Source: Pseudomonas sp. MN1F (GTDB taxonomy: Bacteria > Pseudomonadota > Gammaproteobacteria > Pseudomonadales > Pseudomonadaceae). From it: a stretch of DNA of 64,000 nt. Under the pieces are notes generated by a model. It was given only the letters and a program-made list of their open reading frames with translations, searched no databases and was not told the DNA's origin. The stretch lies in NCBI RefSeq assembly GCF_009391885.1, contig NZ_VZII01000042.1, positions 61,671-125,670 of the forward strand. Direction: 5' to 3'. A program made the translations under genes and the position numbers. Shown here piece by piece: positions 45,369 to 53,774 of the stretch (within the stretch, counting starts at the first letter, position 1; each line of letters begins with the position of its first letter).

Positions 45369-45413
45369 CCGTCCGCTTGCCTGACCCTACTGCTGCTTGC
45401 CACGAGGCTACCC

Positions 45414-46895
45414 ATGACCCGCGAAGAATTCCTGCGCCTGGCCGCTACCGGCTACAACCGCATCCCTTTGGCCTGTGAAACCCTGGCCGACTTCGACACG
45501 CCGCTGTCGATCTACCTGAAACTGGCTGACCAAGCCAACTCCTACCTGCTCGAGTCCGTGCAGGGCGGCGAGAAGTGGGGCCGTTACTCGATGATCGGCC
45601 TGCCGTCGCGCACCGTGATGCGCGTGCATGGCTACCACGTGAGCATCCTGCAGGATGGCGTGGAAGTGGAAAGCCACGACGTCGAGGACCCGCTGGCCTT
45701 CGTCGAAAGCTTCAAGGACCGTTACCAGGTTGCCGACATTCCTGGCCTGCCGCGTTTCAACGGTGGCCTGGTCGGCTACTTTGGCTATGACTGCGTGCGC
45801 TATGTCGAGAAACGCCTGGGTGCCAGCCCTAACCCGGACCCGCTGGGTGTGCCGGATATTCTGCTGATGGTTTCCGATGCGGTGGTGGTGTTCGACAACC
45901 TGGCGGGCAAGATGCACGCCATCGTGCTGGTCGACCCGACGCAAGAGCAGGCCTTCGAGCAAGGCCAGGCACGCCTGCAAGGCCTGCTGGAGAAACTGCG
46001 CCAGCCGATCACCCCACGCCGCGGCCTGGACCTGAGTGGGCCAATGGCTGCCGAGCCGGAATTCCGCTCCAGCTACACCCGTGACGACTACGAGAACGCG
46101 GTGGGCCGTATCAAGGAATACATCCTGGCCGGCGACTGCATGCAGGTTGTGCCGTCGCAGCGCATGTCGATCGACTTCAAGGCTGCCCCCATCGACTTGT
46201 ACCGCGCGTTGCGTTGCTTCAACCCGACGCCGTACATGTACTTCTTCAACTTCGGCGACTTCCATGTGGTTGGTAGCTCGCCGGAAGTGCTGGTGCGGGT
46301 GGAAGACAACCTGGTCACCGTGCGCCCGATCGCCGGTACCCGCCCGCGCGGTGCTACCGAAGAAGCGGACCGTGCGCTGGAAGACGACCTGCTGTCGGAC
46401 GAGAAAGAGATCGCCGAGCACCTGATGCTGATCGACCTGGGCCGCAACGACGTGGGCCGCGTCTCGTCCACCGGTAGCGTGCGCCTGACCGAGAAGATGG
46501 TGATCGAGCGTTACTCGAACGTGATGCACATCGTGTCCAATGTGACCGGCCAACTGCGTGAAGGCTTGACCGCGATGGATGCGCTGCGGGCAATCCTGCC
46601 GGCGGGCACCCTGTCGGGTGCACCGAAGATCCGTGCGATGGAGATCATCGACGAGCTTGAGCCGGTCAAGCGTGGCGTCTACGGTGGTGCGGTCGGTTAC
46701 TTCGCCTGGAATGGCAACATGGATACCGCGATTGCCATCCGTACTGCGGTGATCAAGGATGGCGAGCTGCATGTGCAGGCCGGTGGCGGCATCGTTGCCG
46801 ACTCGGTGCCGGCACTGGAGTGGGAAGAGACCATCAACAAGCGCCGGGCGATGTTCCGTGCCGTGGCGCTGGCTGAGCAGACTACCGCCAAGTAA
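45414..46895 (+). CDS. trpE: Anthranilate synthase component I TrpE
   Basis: Chorismate-using large subunit of anthranilate synthase, 493 residues. The N-terminal domain has the Trp-binding LLESVQGGEKWGRYS, i.e. the L-L-E-S feedback site. The C-terminal domain carries RPIAGTRPRGATEEAD, LIDLGRNDVGRV, LPAGTLSGAPKIRAMEIID and GGIVADSVP. It needs TrpG, encoded 2.3 kb downstream, for glutamine-dependent activity. Preceded by the putative leader in the tail of gph. Confidence 0.97.
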   Translation: MTREEFLRLAATGYNRIPLACETLADFDTPLSIYLKLADQANSYLLESVQGGEKWGRYSMIGLPSRTVMRVHGYHVSILQDGVEVESHDVEDPLAFVESFKDRYQVADIPGLPRFNGGLVGYFGYDCVRYVEKRLGASPNPDPLGVPDILLMVSDAVVVFDNLAGKMHAIVLVDPTQEQAFEQGQARLQGLLEKLRQPITPRRGLDLSGPMAAEPEFRSSYTRDDYENAVGRIKEYILAGDCMQVVPSQRMSIDFKAAPIDLYRALRCFNPTPYMYFFNFGDFHVVGSSPEVLVRVEDNLVTVRPIAGTRPRGATEEADRALEDDLLSDEKEIAEHLMLIDLGRNDVGRVSSTGSVRLTEKMVIERYSNVMHIVSNVTGQLREGLTAMDALRAILPAGTLSGAPKIRAMEIIDELEPVKRGVYGGAVGYFAWNGNMDTAIAIRTAVIKDGELHVQAGGGIVADSVPALEWEETINKRRAMFRAVALAEQTTAK

Positions 46896-46902
46896 TTCGA
46901 TT

Positions 46903-46921
46903 GGGGCCGCTTTGCGGCCCC
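46903..46921. terminator. Stem-loop between convergent trpE and estP
   Basis: GGGGCCGC and GCGGCCCC pair perfectly with a 3-base loop, eight bases after the trpE stop and six bases before the estP stop. No T-run on either strand; probably shared 3'-end structure. Confidence 0.55.
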
Positions 46922-46927
46922 GACGAT

Positions 46928-48808
46928 TCAGAAGTCGACGCTGACCCCCAGGCTCACCCCCTGCTGAGTCAACTCATCACTCTTGCGCCAGTTGTAGTTC
47001 CCGCGCAGATGCACCCCCGCCACCAGCTCATGGCTCACCCCCAGACTCGCCCGAGTCAAATCACTGTGTGGTGTATAACCGGTCAAGGTGAAGTCGTTCG
47101 CTGGCAACGTCGTCAGGTGCAGGGTCACATCCTGCTGGTCATCCTCGAACTCGTGCTCCTGCGCCACCTCGGCAAACAGCCGGGTGCTTGGCATCACCTG
47201 CACGCTGCCTAGCAGCCCGACGCCCAGGCGCCGCGAAGTCCGCTCCTGATCATCGAAGCCTAGCGCTGTGGAGCGCCCGCTTTTCTCCTCATAGCCATCG
47301 ACCTTCACCCGCGCATAGTCGGCACTGATAAAGGGTGCCAGTTGCCAGCTGCTGCTGTCGGCCGCAAGGTTGTAGCCCACCCGGGCAGTTACGGCCCAGG
47401 CCTCGCCATCGGTGTCGCCCTTTTCACTACGGTCGTTGACGCCCAGCGCAAAGGTGCGCTTGAGGTCGTGGTAATCCAGGTGGCCCGCGCTTAACGCGGC
47501 ATCGGCCCACCAGCGCTCCTGGCGGAACTGAGCGAAGGCACTGGCCAGGTAGCTGTCGAGCTTGTAGTCCGAGTCCTGTTCACCGGCCTCCAGCTTCTGC
47601 CGGTACACCCCACCGGCAAGGCCCAGGCGCCAGGCATCGTTCAGCCGGTAGCTGCCGCCCAGGGTCAGGTTGTAACCGCGCCCGTCGGCGCTGGCAGCAC
47701 TGCGCTGGTCATCGAAGTCCAGGTCCTGCCCGCCAGTGCTGACGAAGGCCTGCCATTGGCCGACGGTTTGCCAGGGTGTCTGCCACTGATTGCGCAGTTC
47801 GTCCTGGTGCGCGCGCAGGCTGGCGTGGGCCATTTCCGGCAACAGGGTCAGCTCCCAGGGGGCGGAAATGATCGAGTAGGCGTAGTCGGCAATCAGTTGC
47901 TGGCCGGCAATGGTCGGGTGTACCGAGTCATTGAACAGCAGTTTGCTCGGATCTGGCGTTATGCCATTGATGCCGTATATCGGGTTTTCCACGCATCCTT
48001 CGCCGCTGTAACAGGTGCCAACCAGGTTCTGGCCGGTGGCCAGGCCGAACTGGCTGGGGCTGGCCAATGCCTCGCTCAGCAGCACGGGAATATTCAGGGG
48101 GATGATTTCGGCATCGATCTGCCCCAGTTGGCCGAGCAGCGACTGGTTGAATGCACCGGACAGCAGCGACAATGGGTTTTGCTGGGGCGTGCCGCTGAAG
48201 TTCGGGGTTTGTCCGAGGTCGGGCAGCAGCCAGACCATGATGTAGCGGGCCCCGCCTTGCTGCAGAGCCTGGGCACTGGCGGCCAGGCGGCCGGCGGCGG
48301 CTATGGCATCGGCCGGGCTGTTAACCAGGCCTTGCAGGAAGTCGTTGCCGCCACCGGTCAGGTAGTACAACGCATTGGGGTCGGCGCGCAGGCCGTTGGC
48401 CAGATAGCCCGGTTTTTCACGCAGAACCAGCCCGGCGCCGGGGCGCCCTGGCGGGATGATCGTCTCGGACGTGCTGGTGATCGAATCGAGGATCTGCTGG
48501 GTGGTGTAACCGCCTACCGCCCAGTTGTTGCCGTCGGCAATCCCCAGCGCTGGGTTGACGGGGGAGGTGGAGGGGCCCAGTTGTGTCGGATTCACGCCCA
48601 GCCGCCCGCCGAGAATCATCGGCGATACCGCGGCATAGTTGCCATTGGCATCGCGGTTGGTAAAGCGCGCGCCGAAAAACTGCCCGGCATCACTGAGGCT
48701 GTCACCGAACACGACCACTGTGGAATAGGGCGAAGGGGCGGCGAAAGCCTGGCTGCAGGCCAAGGCCAGTGAAGCAAGGGTAAATCTCATCAAGGGGACT
48801 TTTGGCAT
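46928..48808 (-). CDS. estP: GDSL-type autotransporter esterase EstP/EstA family
   Basis: Outer-membrane esterase of 626 residues: signal peptide (about 1-23), GDSL passenger (about 28-330) and C-terminal beta-barrel autotransporter domain (about 350-626) ending in Phe. The catalytic serine is S37 in VVFGDSLSDAG; the oxyanion-hole GGGNDF near residue 150 and the D-S-V-H-P block near 290 complete the GDSL set. The passenger remains attached to the barrel in this family. AAGGA precedes the ATG. It sits on the opposite strand between trpE and the trpG leader. Confidence 0.93.
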   Translation of the reverse strand: MPKVPLMRFTLASLALACSQAFAAPSPYSTVVVFGDSLSDAGQFFGARFTNRDANGNYAAVSPMILGGRLGVNPTQLGPSTSPVNPALGIADGNNWAVGGYTTQQILDSITSTSETIIPPGRPGAGLVLREKPGYLANGLRADPNALYYLTGGGNDFLQGLVNSPADAIAAAGRLAASAQALQQGGARYIMVWLLPDLGQTPNFSGTPQQNPLSLLSGAFNQSLLGQLGQIDAEIIPLNIPVLLSEALASPSQFGLATGQNLVGTCYSGEGCVENPIYGINGITPDPSKLLFNDSVHPTIAGQQLIADYAYSIISAPWELTLLPEMAHASLRAHQDELRNQWQTPWQTVGQWQAFVSTGGQDLDFDDQRSAASADGRGYNLTLGGSYRLNDAWRLGLAGGVYRQKLEAGEQDSDYKLDSYLASAFAQFRQERWWADAALSAGHLDYHDLKRTFALGVNDRSEKGDTDGEAWAVTARVGYNLAADSSSWQLAPFISADYARVKVDGYEEKSGRSTALGFDDQERTSRRLGVGLLGSVQVMPSTRLFAEVAQEHEFEDDQQDVTLHLTTLPANDFTLTGYTPHSDLTRASLGVSHELVAGVHLRGNYNWRKSDELTQQGVSLGVSVDF

Positions 48809-48953
48809 CGTCGAACATCCTTTTCATTGTTTTTATGAGGGATAGCTGCCCGACCTTAGCAAATCGCTGTGCATCCCTCCCAAGTCCATTCGTTTCCCCG
48901 TGTTTACGGGCATATTGCGCCAGCCGCCCCGGTAGGCTACTGTGCCTGCAAGT

Positions 48954-49040
48954 ATGAGCGAGACCTATCCTGTGTTGATCGTCAGCAAACTCTTGATGCG
49001 CGTTATCAAGGCCCACGCCCGTTGGCGTTGGCGCGCCTGA
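48954..49040 (+). CDS. trpGDC leader peptide (28 codons, tandem Arg-Trp)
   Basis: A short frame, MSETYPVLIVSKLLMRV then IKAHARWRWRA, with TGG codons at 49023 and 49029. From the internal ATG at 48996 it matches the end of the gph-nested frame before trpE in 12 of 14 residues, and the sequence after both stops is also alike (TGACTT..., then CTGCCGGCCCGTCC). This is the hallmark of a Trp attenuation leader. The true start is uncertain because no strong ribosome site is seen. It lies 142 bases before trpG. Confidence 0.7.
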   Translation: MSETYPVLIVSKLLMRVIKAHARWRWRA

Positions 49041-49051
49041 CTTTATCTCCT

Positions 49052-49152
49052 GCCGGCCCGTCCGGCCCGTCCCCGTTTGCCTTCCTGTCCGTTTAGCGAC
49101 TGCCCTTCGTGGCCAAACCGTGCCCGCGGTGGTGTAGGAAGGTTCGTTTTTT
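49052..49152 (+). terminator. Attenuator region before trpG
   Basis: After the leader stop, GCCGG pairs with CCGGC (49052-49066). Further on, CCTTCCT (49080-49086) pairs with AGGAAGG (49136-49142) across a structured loop of about 49 bases, followed by TTCG and six T (49147-49152). The T-run makes a terminator believable, although the loop is unusually long. trpG starts 30 bases later. Confidence 0.5.
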
Positions 49153-49182
49153 GAAGTCAGTAGATTCAAGAGGTTTAGCCCG

Positions 49183-49776
49183 ATGTTACTGATGATCGAC
49201 AATTACGACTCATTCACTTACAACGTTGTTCAGTACCTTGGCGAGCTGGGTGCCGAGGTCAAGGTCATTCGCAATGACGAAATGACCATCGCCGAGATCG
49301 AAGCCCTCAACCCTGAGCGTATCGTCGTCTCACCTGGCCCGTGCACGCCGAGCGAAGCGGGCGTGTCCATCGAAGCCATCCTGCATTTTGCCGGCAAGCT
49401 GCCGATCCTCGGTGTCTGCCTGGGCCACCAGTCCATCGGCCAGGCCTTTGGCGGTGATGTGGTGCGCGCCCGCCAGGTCATGCACGGCAAGACCAGCCCG
49501 GTGCACCATCGTGACCTCGGTGTGTTCGCCGAGCTCCACAACCCGCTCACGGTGACCCGCTACCACTCCCTGGTGGTCAAGCGCGAAACCCTGCCGGATT
49601 GCCTGGAGGTCACTGCCTGGACTGCCCATGAAGACGGTTCGGTCGACGAGATCATGGGCCTGCGTCACAAGACCTTGAACATCGAAGGGGTGCAGTTCCA
49701 CCCCGAGTCCATCCTCACCGAGCAGGGCCACGAGCTGTTCGCCAACTTCCTCAAGCAGACCGGCGGCCGCCGCTAA
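49183..49776 (+). CDS. trpG: Anthranilate synthase component II TrpG (glutamine amidotransferase)
   Basis: Class I glutamine amidotransferase of 197 residues. MLLMIDNYDSFTYNVVQYL opens the fold, C79 in GVCLGHQSIG is the nucleophile, and the His-Glu pair is in VQFHPESILTE. It supplies ammonia to TrpE and in pseudomonads may also serve PabB. First gene of trpGDC, nine bases before trpD. Confidence 0.97.
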   Translation: MLLMIDNYDSFTYNVVQYLGELGAEVKVIRNDEMTIAEIEALNPERIVVSPGPCTPSEAGVSIEAILHFAGKLPILGVCLGHQSIGQAFGGDVVRARQVMHGKTSPVHHRDLGVFAELHNPLTVTRYHSLVVKRETLPDCLEVTAWTAHEDGSVDEIMGLRHKTLNIEGVQFHPESILTEQGHELFANFLKQTGGRR

Positions 49777-49785
49777 GGATCGATC

Positions 49786-50835
49786 ATGGATATCAAGAGC
49801 GCGTTGGGCCGCATCGTCGGCCACCTGGACCTCAGCACCGATGAGATGCGCGATGTCATGCGCCAGATCATGACCGGCCAGTGCAGCGAAGCGCAGATCG
49901 GTGCCTTCCTGATGGGCATGCGCATGAAGAGCGAGAGCATCGACGAGATCGTCGGTGCGGTCTCGGTGATGCGCGAGCTGGCCGACAAGGTCGAACTGAA
50001 AAGCCTCGATGGCGTGGTCGATATCGTCGGTACCGGTGGTGATGGCGCCAACATCTTCAACGTTTCCACTGCGTCGTCGTTCGTCCTCGCCGCTGCCGGT
50101 TGCACCGTGGCCAAGCACGGCAATCGCGCGGTATCGGGCAAGAGCGGCAGCGCCGACCTTCTGGAAGCCGCTGGCATCTACCTGAACCTGACCCCGACCC
50201 AGGTCGCTCGCTGCATTGACAGCTTGGGGATCGGCTTCATGTTCGCCCAAAGCCATCACACCGCCATGAAATATGCCGCTGGCCCGCGTCGCGACCTGGG
50301 GCTGCGTACCCTGTTCAACATGCTCGGCCCGCTTACGAATCCGGCCGGAGTGAAGCACCAGGTGGTCGGCGTGTTCACCCAGGCGCTGTGCCGTCCGCTG
50401 GCCGAGGTGCTGCAGCGTCTGGGCAGCAAGCATGTGCTGGTGGTGCATTCGAAGGATGGCCTGGACGAGTTCAGCCTGGCTGCGCCAACCTTCGTCGCCG
50501 AGCTGAAGAATGATGAGATCACCGAATATTGGGTCGAACCCGAAGACCTCGGCATGAAGAGCCAGAGCCTGCATGGCCTGGCTGTCGAGACGCCGCAGGC
50601 CTCGCTGGAGCTGATCCGCGATGCCCTGGGCCGGCGCAAGACCGAAAACGGCCAGAAGGCCGCCGAAATGATTGTGCTCAATGCCGGCGCGGCGTTGTAT
50701 GCCGCTGACCATGCCATGAGCCTGAAAACTGGCGTGGAACTGGCCCACGATGTACTGCACACCGGGCTGGCCTGGGAGAAGCTGCAGGAACTGGGCGCCT
50801 TTACTGCAGTATTCAAGGTGGAGAACGAAGCATGA
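49786..50835 (+). CDS. trpD: Anthranilate phosphoribosyltransferase TrpD
   Basis: Transfers phosphoribosyl from PRPP to anthranilate. The 349 residues include the PRPP loop GTGGDGANIFNVST, KHGNRAVSGKSGSADLLEA, the anthranilate-site FAQSHHTAMKYA and RTLFNMLGPLTNPA. It overlaps trpC by four bases (ATGA). Confidence 0.97.
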   Translation: MDIKSALGRIVGHLDLSTDEMRDVMRQIMTGQCSEAQIGAFLMGMRMKSESIDEIVGAVSVMRELADKVELKSLDGVVDIVGTGGDGANIFNVSTASSFVLAAAGCTVAKHGNRAVSGKSGSADLLEAAGIYLNLTPTQVARCIDSLGIGFMFAQSHHTAMKYAAGPRRDLGLRTLFNMLGPLTNPAGVKHQVVGVFTQALCRPLAEVLQRLGSKHVLVVHSKDGLDEFSLAAPTFVAELKNDEITEYWVEPEDLGMKSQSLHGLAVETPQASLELIRDALGRRKTENGQKAAEMIVLNAGAALYAADHAMSLKTGVELAHDVLHTGLAWEKLQELGAFTAVFKVENEA

Positions 50836-51665
50836 GTGTGCCGACGGTGCTGGAAAGGATCATCGCCCGCAAGTTCCAGGAAGTGGCCGAGCGCAGCGCG
50901 CGCGTGAGCCTTGCCGAGCTTGAACGCCTGGCCAAGGCAGCCGATGCGCCACGTGGCTTTGCCAATGCGCTGATCGAGCAGGCCAAGCGCAAGCAGCCGG
51001 CGGTAATCGCCGAAATCAAGAAGGCGTCGCCGAGCAAGGGCGTGATCCGCGAAGACTTCGTGCCGGCGGACATCGCCGTCAGCTACGAGAAGGGTGGGGC
51101 GACCTGCCTGTCGGTGCTGACCGATGTGGATTACTTCCAGGGTGCAGACGAGTACCTGCAACAGGCCCGCGCCGCCGTTTCGCTGCCGGTGATCCGCAAG
51201 GATTTCATGGTTGATCCGTACCAGATCGTCGAGGCTCGCGCCCTGGGTGCTGACTGCGTGCTGTTGATCGTGTCGGCGCTGGATGATGTGAAGATGGCCG
51301 AACTGGCTTCGGTGGCCAAGGATGTCGGCCTCGACGTACTGGTCGAAGTGCATGACGGCGATGAGCTGGAGCGCGCGCTGAAGACCCTCGATACACCGTT
51401 GGTGGGGGTGAACAACCGTAACCTGCACACCTTCGAGGTCAGCCTGGAAGCCACCCTCGACTTGCTGCCGCGCATTCCACGTGACCGCCTGGTGGTGACC
51501 GAAAGCGGTATTCTCAACCGCGCCGATGTGGAGCTGATGGAGATCAACGAGGTCTACTCGTTCCTGGTCGGGGAGGCGTTCATGCGCGCCCCGCAGCCGG
51601 GGCTGGAACTGCAGCGGTTGTTCTTCCCGGATCAGGTGAAGAAGACTGTTCAGCCTCTGGACTGA
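50832..51665 (+). CDS. trpC: Indole-3-glycerol phosphate synthase TrpC
   Basis: TIM-barrel enzyme of 277 residues closing the indole ring. Motifs: AEIKKASPSKGVIREDF, SVLTDVDYFQGADEYL, VIRKDFMVDPYQI, GVNNRNLHTFEV and ESGILNRADV. It is not fused to trpF, which is typical of Pseudomonas. Last gene of trpGDC, followed at once by a strong terminator. Confidence 0.97.
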   Translation: MSVPTVLERIIARKFQEVAERSARVSLAELERLAKAADAPRGFANALIEQAKRKQPAVIAEIKKASPSKGVIREDFVPADIAVSYEKGGATCLSVLTDVDYFQGADEYLQQARAAVSLPVIRKDFMVDPYQIVEARALGADCVLLIVSALDDVKMAELASVAKDVGLDVLVEVHDGDELERALKTLDTPLVGVNNRNLHTFEVSLEATLDLLPRIPRDRLVVTESGILNRADVELMEINEVYSFLVGEAFMRAPQPGLELQRLFFPDQVKKTVQPLD

Positions 51666-51674
51666 TCGAATACG

Positions 51675-51699
51675 AAGCCGGCTTTATGCCGGCTTTTTT
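51675..51699 (+). terminator. Intrinsic terminator of trpGDC
   Basis: AAGCCGGC and GCCGGCTT form a perfect 8-bp stem with a 5-base loop, followed by further T to 51699 (six T in all). Confidence 0.9.
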
Positions 51700-51715
51700 G
51701 TATGCCTGATCCGGG

Positions 51716-51741
51716 CTCTTCGCGGGCAAGCCTGCGCAGAG
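51716..51741. repeat. Degenerate REP-like palindrome
   Basis: CTCTTCGCGGGCAAGCCTGCGCAGAG forms a hairpin with one mismatch and one G-T pair. The TCGCGGGCAAGCC core resembles the abundant P. putida repetitive extragenic palindrome. Single copy here, between trpC and the next gene. Confidence 0.5.
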
Positions 51742-51771
51742 ACCGGTGAAACCAACATCAAAGGTGGATCA

Positions 51772-52476
51772 ATGACCGATCAACCCCAGGCCCTCACTGT
51801 CGAACAGGGCCTGCAAGCCGAGCAGGATCTGCTGGCCGCCGTCTGCCGTGGCGAACGCGATGCCGGTGTACTGTTCTGGCGCCCCACCGACCACGCCCTG
51901 GTCATGCCCCGGCGCATGAGCAGGCTGGACAATTTCGAAGCGGCTTGCTCGGAACTGGCGATTGCCGGCTGGCCGGTCCTGCTGCGTGAAACCGGTGGCG
52001 AGCCGGTGCCGCAATCGCACGCGACAGTAAACGTTGCGCTGGTCTACGTGGCCCCGCGCAGCGAAGGCGACCATGGCCGTATCGAAAACGCCTACGAGCG
52101 CCTGTGCCTGCCATTGCGTGATGTGTTACGTGAGTGGGGCGGCGTCGCTTCGGTGGGTGAAATCGACGGTGCCTTCTGCGATGGCCGTTACAACGTCAAC
52201 CTCAATGGCCGCAAGCTGGTCGGCACGGCCCAGCGCTGGCGCCAGGGCCTGGGTGGCAAACGCCCGGTGGTGCTGGTGCATGGCGCGCTGCTGCTGGATA
52301 ACGAGCGTGAGTCGATGGTCGCGGCGGTCAACCGCTTCAATGAATGCTGTGACCTGGAGCAGCGCTGCCGCGCCGACAGCCATATCGCCTTGCACGAAGT
52401 GGTGCCCGCGGCGCCCTGGTTCGAGCGCCTGTCCCTGGCCTACAACGACGTGCTGGCAGCCCTGCCCAAGGATTAA
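51772..52476 (+). CDS. Lipoate-protein ligase A-like protein (BPL/LplA/LipB fold)
   Basis: A 234-residue protein with the lipoyl/biotin ligase fold: a GVLFWRPTDHALVMPRR entry strand, PVLLRETGGEPVPQS (LplA-type RR/ETGG region), NVALVYV, and a DGAFCDGRYNVNLNGRKLVGTAQRW segment containing the G-x-K-x-x-G-T-A-Q family motif. A lipoyl transfer or scavenging role is likely, but it lacks the LplA accessory domain and the substrate cannot be assigned. Its TAA overlaps the vfr stop on the other strand. Confidence 0.78.
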   Translation: MTDQPQALTVEQGLQAEQDLLAAVCRGERDAGVLFWRPTDHALVMPRRMSRLDNFEAACSELAIAGWPVLLRETGGEPVPQSHATVNVALVYVAPRSEGDHGRIENAYERLCLPLRDVLREWGGVASVGEIDGAFCDGRYNVNLNGRKLVGTAQRWRQGLGGKRPVVLVHGALLLDNERESMVAAVNRFNECCDLEQRCRADSHIALHEVVPAAPWFERLSLAYNDVLAALPKD

Positions 52477-53117
52477 CGCGTGCCGTAGACCACCATGGTC
52501 TTGCCCTTGACCTGTACCAGGCTGCGTTCCTCGAGGTCCTTGAGGACGCGGCCGACCATTTCCCGCGAGCAACCGACGATACGGCCGATTTCCTGACGGG
52601 TGATCTTGATCTGCATGCCGTCCGGATGGGTCATGGCATCCGGCTGCTTGCACAGGTCGAGCAGGCAACGGGCCACGCGGCCGGTGACGTCGAAAAAGGC
52701 CAGGTCGCCGACCTTGCGCGTGGTGTTGCGCAGGCGCTGGGCCATCTGGCTGCCCAGGGCGTAGAGAATTTCCGGGTCCTGGCGGGCCAGTTCGCGGAAC
52801 TTGTCGTAGCTGATCTCGGCCACTTCGCACTCGGTCTTGGCGCGCACCCAGGCGCTGCGCTGTTGCTCGCCGCCGGCCGGTTCGAACAGCCCCAGCTCGC
52901 CGAAGAAGTCGCCACTGTTGAGGTAGGCGATGATCATCTCGTGACCTTCGTCGTCTTCGATCAGGATAGTGACCGAGCCCTTGATGATGAACGACAGCGT
53001 TTCTGCACGATCACCGGCGCAGATGATGTTGCTTTTGGCGGTGTGGCGGCGGCGCTGGCAGTGAACCAGCAGTTTGTCGATGTTCTTGATCTTGGCGGGT
53101 AGGGCTGAGGCAACCAT
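52473..53117 (-). CDS. vfr: Cyclic-nucleotide-binding transcription factor Vfr/Crp
   Basis: CRP family regulator of 214 residues. The cyclic-nucleotide domain (about 15-130) has FIIKGSVTILIEDDEG, SGDFFGELGLFE and RSAWVRA, which include the cAMP-contacting Glu, Arg and Ser. The helix-turn-helix (about 170-205) reads ITRQEIGRIVGCSREMVGRVL. I choose the ATG at 53115-53117 (MVASALPAKIKN), giving the family length; an ATG nine codons upstream is possible. The gene is called vfr in P. aeruginosa and crp in P. putida, where it has narrower roles. Divergent from the osmC-like gene. Confidence 0.95.
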   Translation of the reverse strand: MVASALPAKIKNIDKLLVHCQRRRHTAKSNIICAGDRAETLSFIIKGSVTILIEDDEGHEMIIAYLNSGDFFGELGLFEPAGGEQQRSAWVRAKTECEVAEISYDKFRELARQDPEILYALGSQMAQRLRNTTRKVGDLAFFDVTGRVARCLLDLCKQPDAMTHPDGMQIKITRQEIGRIVGCSREMVGRVLKDLEERSLVQVKGKTMVVYGTR

Positions 53118-53308
53118 CACGAAATCCTGTTCGATGCGAGGCATAGGCGCTTTCTAAACCTTGTCTGACGCGACGCGCCAGTCAATTGGCGCCAGCTTAT
53201 CAGACAGCGCTGGAAGTTTTGACACTAAAGCGACTCGCATTGAGCTTTTCCGACAGGCATACAAGGCTTAAGCTGACACCCTTTTGCGAAATCCAGGAGT
53301 ACGGACAG

Positions 53309-53731
53309 ATGAAGGCACGCATCCAGTGGGCCGGTGAAGCGATGTTCCTCGGTGAATCGGGAAGCGGCCACGTGGTGGTGATGGACGGCCCGCCCGAGGC
53401 GGGTGGCCGCAACCTGGGCGTGCGCCCGATGGAAATGCTCCTGCTCGGCCTCGGTGGCTGCAGCAGCTTCGACGTGGTGAGCATCCTGAAGAAGTCGCGC
53501 CAGGCGGTGGAAAGCTGCGAGGCGTTCCTGGAGGCCGAGCGTGCCAGTGAAGACCCGAAGGTGTTCACCAAGATCCACATGAACTTCGTGGTCAAAGGGC
53601 GTGGGCTGAAAGAGGCCCAGGTCAAACGTGCGGTGGAGCTGTCGGCTGAGAAGTATTGCTCGGCGTCGATCATGCTCGAGCGTGCCGGTGTTGAAATCAC
53701 CCACGGCTATGAAATCGTAGAGCTGGGCTGA
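53309..53731 (+). CDS. OsmC/YhfA family protein
   Basis: A 140-residue OsmC-fold protein with the two redox cysteines of the family, C51 in LGLGGCSSFDV and C117 in EKYCSASIML. This subgroup resembles YhfA, which lacks a confirmed substrate; peroxide or thiol reduction is the family-level guess. I use the ATG at 53309-53311 with AGGAG upstream; the longer upstream frame runs into the vfr promoter. In many gammaproteobacteria yhfA also lies beside crp, as here. Confidence 0.9.
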   Translation: MKARIQWAGEAMFLGESGSGHVVVMDGPPEAGGRNLGVRPMEMLLLGLGGCSSFDVVSILKKSRQAVESCEAFLEAERASEDPKVFTKIHMNFVVKGRGLKEAQVKRAVELSAEKYCSASIMLERAGVEITHGYEIVELG

Positions 53732-53774
53732 GTCCGAGATATTGGGGCTGCGCAGCGGCCCCGGCGATCTCCAG

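Noticed and set aside
46896..49182. Tailocin or prophage genes in the trpE-trpG interval
   Set aside because: Only estP and the trpG leader are present; no tail, lysis or regulatory phage genes are seen.
53142..53144. Upstream ATG for vfr/crp (nine extra codons)
   Set aside because: The extra residues are not in the family, and the ATG at 53115 with AGGA upstream gives the standard 214 residues. Not excluded by experiment.
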